From contig CAZTGD010000049.1 of assembly GCA_964613055.1 (NCBI GenBank), positions 1 to 9,850 of the forward strand: a DNA stretch of 9,850 bases. Reading direction: 5' to 3'. The translations under genes and the position numbers were made by a program. This document shows, in pieces, positions 5,482 to 9,850 of the stretch. The notes under the pieces were generated by a model. That model was given only the letters and a program-made list of their open reading frames with translations. It was not told the origin of the DNA and searched no databases. This stretch comes from JAXGMQ01 sp964613055 (GTDB lineage: Bacteria > Caldisericota > Caldisericia > JAAYUI01). How positions within the stretch are numbered: position 1 is the first letter of the stretch; each line of letters starts with the position of its first letter.

Positions 5482-8229
5482 ATGAACAATAGAATAGCAT
5501 TTAGAAGGTGCGTAACTTCAATGATAATTTTACTCATAATACTCACATTAATACCCTTCGCATCTTCTCTTCAGGGGTCAACAAACCTTATTAATACTCG
5601 GTATCAGATAACCGCTTATGAGATATCGATATTGCCTGATGTTAATGGTAGAACATTCAAAATCACTTGCGCTGTAACGGTAAAAGCCCTAACTGATGTT
5701 AACACCTTGAATTTCTTTCTCGATCCTGTATGGAGTTTGGCAAACATTGAAGGCGTCAAGGAATTCACACAGAATATTGACACAATAAGTTTTGACAAGA
5801 CCATAAACAAAGGTTCCTCTGAGACCTTCACATTCCATTACAACACCCAGCTTAAAGGCAGAGACTATCCAGGAAGGCAATGGAACTATATCAATGACGA
5901 TGGCTTATATCTCTATCAGTGGTGGTATCCTGTCACACTGTCGACAATAGCAGAAGGACACTCAACAATCGTATCATTTGCGGCGGATATTAACATTCCG
6001 GGCAATTGGATTGCATGCACGAGTGATGTTGTTTTTGAATCTTTGAGTGGTGACGGTCATGTAAAGACAGTTGAAATTGAGACCAGAGACCCAGCGTTCT
6101 TCTACCACATCGTAGCTGGCCCATATAAGGAGATGATAACAGAGGATCCAGAAAATGTCGTTTCAAAGGTCATTTTTTATGGCGAAGAGAAATATTTTGA
6201 CATTGGGAACCTGTTCAGTGGTGAGATATTTGGTGCCCTTGAGTACTTTGAAAATCGATTTGGCACACCCGCACCACTGGAGTATTCTGTTATTCAAATG
6301 CCTCCAAAGTATGTAACAGTCAAATCTGACAGATCTCAACTATTCGTTCCAAGCACGGTGTTGGATGAGGAGCTGGATAAGGTGAATGATGACGATATCG
6401 ATGATGAAGATACTGTAGGTTATACTGATCCTGAATATCTTGCAGAGAAAGTTGCCGCCTGTTGGTGGGGAGGTGCTATTTACAATATTGGACCTGAAGC
6501 TGAATTTCTAACGACATCTCTGTCTGCTTATTCAGGTCTGCTATACATGAGTGACCTTGAAGGCGAAAAGAAGATCTCCAGTATGCTTGCTGATGCAAGG
6601 GATAAGTACTTCGATAACATAGAGGTGGAGGATGAAGTTCCACTGGTAAAAGTTGCGGAACAAGAGCTGATGGATGATTACTTCACGGGTAAGGGACTGA
6701 TTATATATCATATGCTTAGACAGGTCATTGGAGACGCGGCATTCTTTAAGGGCTTAATGAACTACGCTTCAAGATACTCGGGAAAGTTTTCGGGGATCGA
6801 TGATTTTGAGGCAGAGATGAGCAGAGCTTCCGGCCAGAGTCTATCTTGGTTTTTCGAGCAGTGGCTATTACAATCTGGCAGATTGACCTATGAAATCGAC
6901 TTCACCAAGCTACCAGGTCGAGACCCATACAGATATAAAATCAGACTCGAAGCAGTTGGGACAATCAAAATGCCATTCAAGATTGACGTTATTATGAAAG
7001 ACAAGAGTCTGCAACAATTCGAGTGGTCCGCGGGTGATTTGGAGCTGGAAAAGATATTTGAATCAGATATTGAACCAATTGGAGCCAAGATACACAACCC
7101 AGAGGGTTATATGTTAACAGAATTCTCAAAGGTCAATACTCTGCTTGAGGGTTCTCTTGCAAATTTCTATTACCTTGATGATCTCACCATTATTGAGGGG
7201 ACCTGGCAGGGAAACGAGGATATGGAAAAGAAAGCTCACGGAAGGGCTCTTTTTGTACAGAAGATGGTTAAAGAGAAGTTTGATAGAGAGGTACCCATAT
7301 TCCTTGACAGTGAAATAGATCAAGATGAGCTTAGTAAGGGGAATTTCATAATGGTTGGCTGTACTGGATGTAATGCTCTACTCGCTTATGAAAGGATCAT
7401 GCCAGGTGTTCCATTCTGGTCAACAAACTGGACAAGGACAACTGGGCCAATCTTCCCGGGTGCTGGACTTCCCGAGGGTACATGCGTCTTCCCCAACCCT
7501 TTGAACCCTTGGAGAGGTATTATTCAGGATGAGTTTTTCAACTCAGATGGAAAGATAGAAACAATCAACATGTTGGAGGATTTCTATTTCAGAGCTCCCG
7601 AAACAGGCTCGATTATGAAGGGATATCTCCACAAAAGAGGCAAGGAATACTGGGAAGCACCAAAACCTCTTATCATAAATATAGAGGATTTCGACAATAA
7701 TTTAGAGACCACTGAGAATATAATCACGCTGGAAGGTGAATCAAACACGGAATTCTATATAACATACAACAAACAGAATCCAATCGTGTTTGGAGAACCA
7801 CCAAGCAGAATCTATGTACCCGAGGGCGAGTTTGAGATTGAGATAGACCTTCTCAGGGGTGTGGAATTCGCCGAAGACAGTCTAGTAATTAACGCCACAG
7901 GTGAAGGTGTCATCTTTGAAAGAACCATGAAAAATGATTTTCGGGGAGAAATGGAACCTCCTGTAATAACATTCGAGGATACACAGAGTGAGTATCTGTA
8001 TGGAGAGCCTGTAGAGATCGAATGGAAAGGCAGAGATAACTCATCCTTCTACAAGGACATCCAATACAGCTGGTCTATGGATGGAGGACCCCGGACATCA
8101 TTCAAAACAGAATCAGGTGTAACATTAGAAAACCTTCCTGATGGAGAACACGAATTCAGACTCTGGGCCAGGGATGTCAGAGGTAATATCAACTTCTCGA
8201 TACCTAAAATTCAATTCACAGTCAAATAA
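5482..8229 (+). CDS. Secreted M1-aminopeptidase-like protein lacking catalytic residues (pseudo-peptidase)
   Basis: The protein has 915 residues. An N-terminal signal peptide spans about 1-30. A beta-sandwich resembling the M1 N-domain (about 35-235) is followed by a gluzincin-like helical region (about 236-460) with clear M1 landmarks: WWGG at 328-331, GKGLIIYHMLRQVIGDAAFF, and SLSWFFEQWLLQSG. The expected HExxH reads EKVAA (322-326), and the glutamate expected 19 residues later is Thr345. The GxMEN exopeptidase motif is not recognisable and the catalytic Tyr position appears to be Thr402. An acidic insert (295-310) precedes the former active-site helix. Further on come a domain with NFIMVGCTGCNALL (621-634) and PNPLNPW (671-677), a motif pair I recall from secreted peptidase/hydrolase-like proteins, and an Ig-like end domain (about 815-915). 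The likely role is binding or scaffolding outside the membrane. It is first in a three-gene operon. Confidence 0.82.
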   Translation: MNNRIAFRRCVTSMIILLIILTLIPFASSLQGSTNLINTRYQITAYEISILPDVNGRTFKITCAVTVKALTDVNTLNFFLDPVWSLANIEGVKEFTQNIDTISFDKTINKGSSETFTFHYNTQLKGRDYPGRQWNYINDDGLYLYQWWYPVTLSTIAEGHSTIVSFAADINIPGNWIACTSDVVFESLSGDGHVKTVEIETRDPAFFYHIVAGPYKEMITEDPENVVSKVIFYGEEKYFDIGNLFSGEIFGALEYFENRFGTPAPLEYSVIQMPPKYVTVKSDRSQLFVPSTVLDEELDKVNDDDIDDEDTVGYTDPEYLAEKVAACWWGGAIYNIGPEAEFLTTSLSAYSGLLYMSDLEGEKKISSMLADARDKYFDNIEVEDEVPLVKVAEQELMDDYFTGKGLIIYHMLRQVIGDAAFFKGLMNYASRYSGKFSGIDDFEAEMSRASGQSLSWFFEQWLLQSGRLTYEIDFTKLPGRDPYRYKIRLEAVGTIKMPFKIDVIMKDKSLQQFEWSAGDLELEKIFESDIEPIGAKIHNPEGYMLTEFSKVNTLLEGSLANFYYLDDLTIIEGTWQGNEDMEKKAHGRALFVQKMVKEKFDREVPIFLDSEIDQDELSKGNFIMVGCTGCNALLAYERIMPGVPFWSTNWTRTTGPIFPGAGLPEGTCVFPNPLNPWRGIIQDEFFNSDGKIETINMLEDFYFRAPETGSIMKGYLHKRGKEYWEAPKPLIINIEDFDNNLETTENIITLEGESNTEFYITYNKQNPIVFGEPPSRIYVPEGEFEIEIDLLRGVEFAEDSLVINATGEGVIFERTMKNDFRGEMEPPVITFEDTQSEYLYGEPVEIEWKGRDNSSFYKDIQYSWSMDGGPRTSFKTESGVTLENLPDGEHEFRLWARDVRGNINFSIPKIQFTVK

Positions 8230-8232
8230 ACA

Positions 8233-8949
8233 ATGCCAGAAAACCTAAACTATCAGGATATGACAAGGTTGTTCATTTTATTTGCCTTTCTGGTTGCCGT
8301 TATTGTTGGGCTAGTGATACTTGCTTCTCGAAAGGATGCTAGAAAGCCGGCTGGATTATCCACAAGATTCGACCTTAGTCATGTGGTTCTCTCTGCACTT
8401 TTCATCTCATTGGGAATACTTATACCGACCGTCTTTCACCTTTTTGGTGGTCAAAGCTTAGGCAGGATGATCCTTCCGATGCATATTCCGGTGCTTATTG
8501 CGGGTTTTTTCCTAATGCCTGGATATGCTTTCCTTGTCGGTGCCATAACTCCGTTCCTCTCAAGTATCATCACTGGTATGCCACCACTATTCCCAATGAT
8601 GTATATCATGGTATTTGAACTCAGTGTTTATGGGTTAGTAGTCAGTTTGTTGTATAGATGGTTAAAGCGATTTGAAGGACTCAGGTCACTTAGGTTACAC
8701 ATCATATTGTCACTCGTTGGAGCAATGATAATGGGCAGGGTTATTGCGGGTCTCACTGTGTGGTTGCTTGTAGGCATAAATGGTGTTACTGATATTGCTC
8801 CTTTTATCGCAAACCCATTGGCTTATGTTATCGGTTCTGTGTCTGCTGGAAGTATAGGAATTGTAATCCAATTAATCGTCATTCCAGCAGTGATTATTGT
8901 TCTTGAGCCTGCGTTTAGGAGAAGTGAGAATGAATCAAGCTCAACGTAG
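8233..8949 (+). CDS. ECF-transporter S-component-like membrane protein with an extra N-terminal helix
   Basis: The protein has 238 residues. Segments near 49-70, 79-96, 98-115, 120-142, 153-181 and 196-225 give the six helices usual for substrate-binding S components of energy-coupling factor vitamin/metal transporters. Typical features are LPMHIPVLIAGFFLMPGYAF (81-100) and GMPPLFP...FELSVYGLV (115-136). The substrate cannot be read from sequence. No ECF ATPase or T subunit is nearby, so it would depend on a shared module encoded elsewhere (group II). An additional hydrophobic helix at 12-31, followed by SRKDARKP, precedes the core. The ATG lies 3 nt after the upstream stop, has no Shine-Dalgarno and is in the same frame, so translation is probably coupled. 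Its last 20 nt overlap the methyltransferase gene. Confidence 0.75.
   Translation: MPENLNYQDMTRLFILFAFLVAVIVGLVILASRKDARKPAGLSTRFDLSHVVLSALFISLGILIPTVFHLFGGQSLGRMILPMHIPVLIAGFFLMPGYAFLVGAITPFLSSIITGMPPLFPMMYIMVFELSVYGLVVSLLYRWLKRFEGLRSLRLHIILSLVGAMIMGRVIAGLTVWLLVGINGVTDIAPFIANPLAYVIGSVSAGSIGIVIQLIVIPAVIIVLEPAFRRSENESSST
8917..8924 (+). promoter_or_regulatory. Shine-Dalgarno setting the methyltransferase start at 8930
   Basis: AGGAGAAG (8917-8924) has its AGGAG 8 nt before ATG 8930, inside the 3' end of the S-component gene. The open frame continues upstream to TTG 8897. That longer start has no ribosome site and would add MFLSLRLGEVR, which does not match methyltransferase N-termini. The ATG is preferred. 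Confidence 0.75.
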
Positions 8950-9550
8950 GATTCAATTCTTCGATGAGCGCGCAGTGGGATGGGATGAGTATGCTCATCA
9001 TGATGAATCGAAGATTGAGGCTATACTTGATCTAATCGTCATCAGCACAGGTAGTCGCGTACTTGACGTGGGATGTGGTAATGGGATTCTAGCCCCTTTT
9101 CTGATAAATCGCATTGGTCGTGAGGGAAACCTTCTGTCCTTAGACGTATCACCGAGGATGATCGAAGTAGCAAGAGGCAAACACAGACACAAGAACATTG
9201 AATTCTTGTGTGATGATATACAGACAGTCCAATTAAAGAAGAATAATTACAACACAATCATACTATACTCGATGTTCCCCCACATTGACGACAAGCAAAA
9301 GGCAATAAGCAGATGTGCCATGTTCCTCAAACCTGGAGGTAGATTGTGTATTTGCCATTCTGATCCCAGATACAAGATAATCCAGATACACAAAAGAAAG
9401 GATGACACTCCTGTTTCTGGTGACGAGTTTCCACCTACATCTGAAGTGGTAGATATGGTAGAAAACGCTGGCTTAAAGTTGCAATACAAACAGGATGACG
9501 ACGATATGTTTGTAATAATCGGTGAAAAGAGTTTTGAAAGAGTTGGATAG
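8930..9550 (+). CDS. Class I SAM-dependent methyltransferase
   Basis: The protein has 206 residues, a compact single-domain Rossmann methyltransferase, presumably cytoplasmic. Motif I is VLDVGCGNG (44-52), which binds S-adenosylmethionine. The acidic residue at the end of strand 2 is Asp72 in LSLDVSPRM. DD at 95-96 is the motif III region contacting the adenine. LKPGGRL (133-139) is the usual post-motif. The N-terminal FFDERAVGWDEYAHHDESKIEAILD resembles the UbiE-like/Methyltransf_11 group. The acceptor is unknown; a small molecule is more likely than RNA or protein because no target-recognition domain is present. The gene overlaps the S-component gene by 20 nt, so the two are translationally coupled. 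This suggests it modifies what the transporter imports or a product derived from it, which is inference. Confidence 0.88.
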   Translation: MNQAQRRIQFFDERAVGWDEYAHHDESKIEAILDLIVISTGSRVLDVGCGNGILAPFLINRIGREGNLLSLDVSPRMIEVARGKHRHKNIEFLCDDIQTVQLKKNNYNTIILYSMFPHIDDKQKAISRCAMFLKPGGRLCICHSDPRYKIIQIHKRKDDTPVSGDEFPPTSEVVDMVENAGLKLQYKQDDDDMFVIIGEKSFERVG

Positions 9551-9729
9551 TATCAAGATTAAAAAAATTGAATAATTCATGTGAATATAGACTGAAATCC
9601 AATTGATTCTATTTCTTCTGATTAGGTATGTACGTAAGGTATATCCGAATAAATGATCTTCAATGCAGATAAAACGAATTCTAAGGTCAAATTATTCTGG
9701 TATTAACTGATCTAAGTTGATTTATAATC
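9551..9729. other. AT-rich spacer between convergent genes, no gene seen
   Basis: No ORF, RNA gene or strong terminator is visible. The only termination-like element is on the minus strand: a tiny palindrome, TGAATTATTCA (9569-9579), followed by a run of seven T (complement of 9561-9567). It could weakly end the leftward stalk-domain gene. Nothing comparable follows the methyltransferase on the plus strand. Confidence 0.5.
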
Positions 9730-9850
9730 TCAATGTTCGATTGTCAGTATGATCTCCTTACTCTCTGCATCCCACTGTGTCTGGCAACCCAGGTTCTCTG
9801 CCAGGAATCTTACAGGTACAAAGGTTCTGTCATCCATGATGGTAGGAGTA
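9730..9850 (-). CDS. C-terminal fragment of a second stalk-domain protein
   Basis: On the minus strand an open frame enters from the right edge and gives 40 residues before TGA (9730-9732). It contains RTFVPVRFLAENLGC, then QTQWDAESKEIILTIEH. This is the end of a copper-amine-oxidase-N-like stalk domain, close in sequence to the fragment at the left edge and to the second lobe ending the 1386-4418 protein. The body of the protein is outside the window, so its function is unknown. Confidence 0.82.
   Translation of the reverse strand, partial: TPTIMDDRTFVPVRFLAENLGCQTQWDAESKEIILTIEH

Noticed and set aside
8897..8929. Longer TTG start for the methyltransferase
   Set aside because: AGGAG lies 8 nt before ATG 8930, and the extension does not resemble methyltransferase N-termini.
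9586..9620. Possible terminator after the methyltransferase (GAAAT...ATTTC)
   Set aside because: The stem is only 5 A/T-rich pairs with a 12-nt loop and no proper T run.
1..9850. CRISPR array, IS element, prophage or toxin-antitoxin pair
   Set aside because: No regularly spaced repeats, transposase, integrase, phage proteins or small paired genes were seen.

Overview
The window looks like chromosomal DNA from a moderately AT-rich bacterium. It has Shine-Dalgarno sites, sigma70-type promoter boxes, a tRNA with an encoded CCA end, and frequent ATA and AGA/AGG codons. Copper-amine-oxidase-N-like 'stalk' domains occur in three separate proteins here. They are common in Firmicutes and in several deep-branching or uncultured anaerobic or thermophilic lineages. 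I cannot name a genus, and no phage, IS element, CRISPR array or other obvious mobile element is visible.

Layout, left to right. (1) The last 40 codons of a stalk-domain protein (+, 2-124). (2) A convergent gene for a YihY/BrkB-family membrane protein (-, 178-1197). It lies 22 nt downstream of a tRNA-Val(GAC) gene (-, 1220-1294) and is probably co-transcribed with it. (3) A divergent gene for a large secreted protein (+, 1386-4418) with a PQQ-type beta-propeller, four Ig/BACON-like repeats of about 100 residues and a C-terminal stalk domain. It ends in a 16-bp hairpin terminator. (4) An AraC-type HTH regulator fused to a GyrI-like effector-binding domain (-, 4481-5347). (5) Divergent from it, a tightly packed three-gene operon: a secreted M1-aminopeptidase-like protein that has lost its catalytic residues (5482-8229), an ECF-transporter S-component-like membrane protein (8233-8949) and a class I SAM-dependent methyltransferase (8930-9550). 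(6) The C-terminus of another stalk-domain protein entering from the right (-, 9730-9850).

The operon is the most likely place for something undescribed. An extracytoplasmic pseudo-peptidase, probably acting as a binding or scaffold protein, sits beside a small-molecule transporter subunit and a cytoplasmic methyltransferase. The AraC/GyrI-type regulator is divergent and may control them. The first two operon genes share a reading frame and are separated only by one TAA and one codon. The second has an extra N-terminal membrane helix that could act as an anchor. The regulator is odd in two ways: its annotated start looks leaderless, with TATAAT 7 nt upstream and no Shine-Dalgarno, while a strong internal ribosome binding site precedes Met133, exactly where the effector domain begins. 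Functional assignments come from motif reading alone, with no database search.
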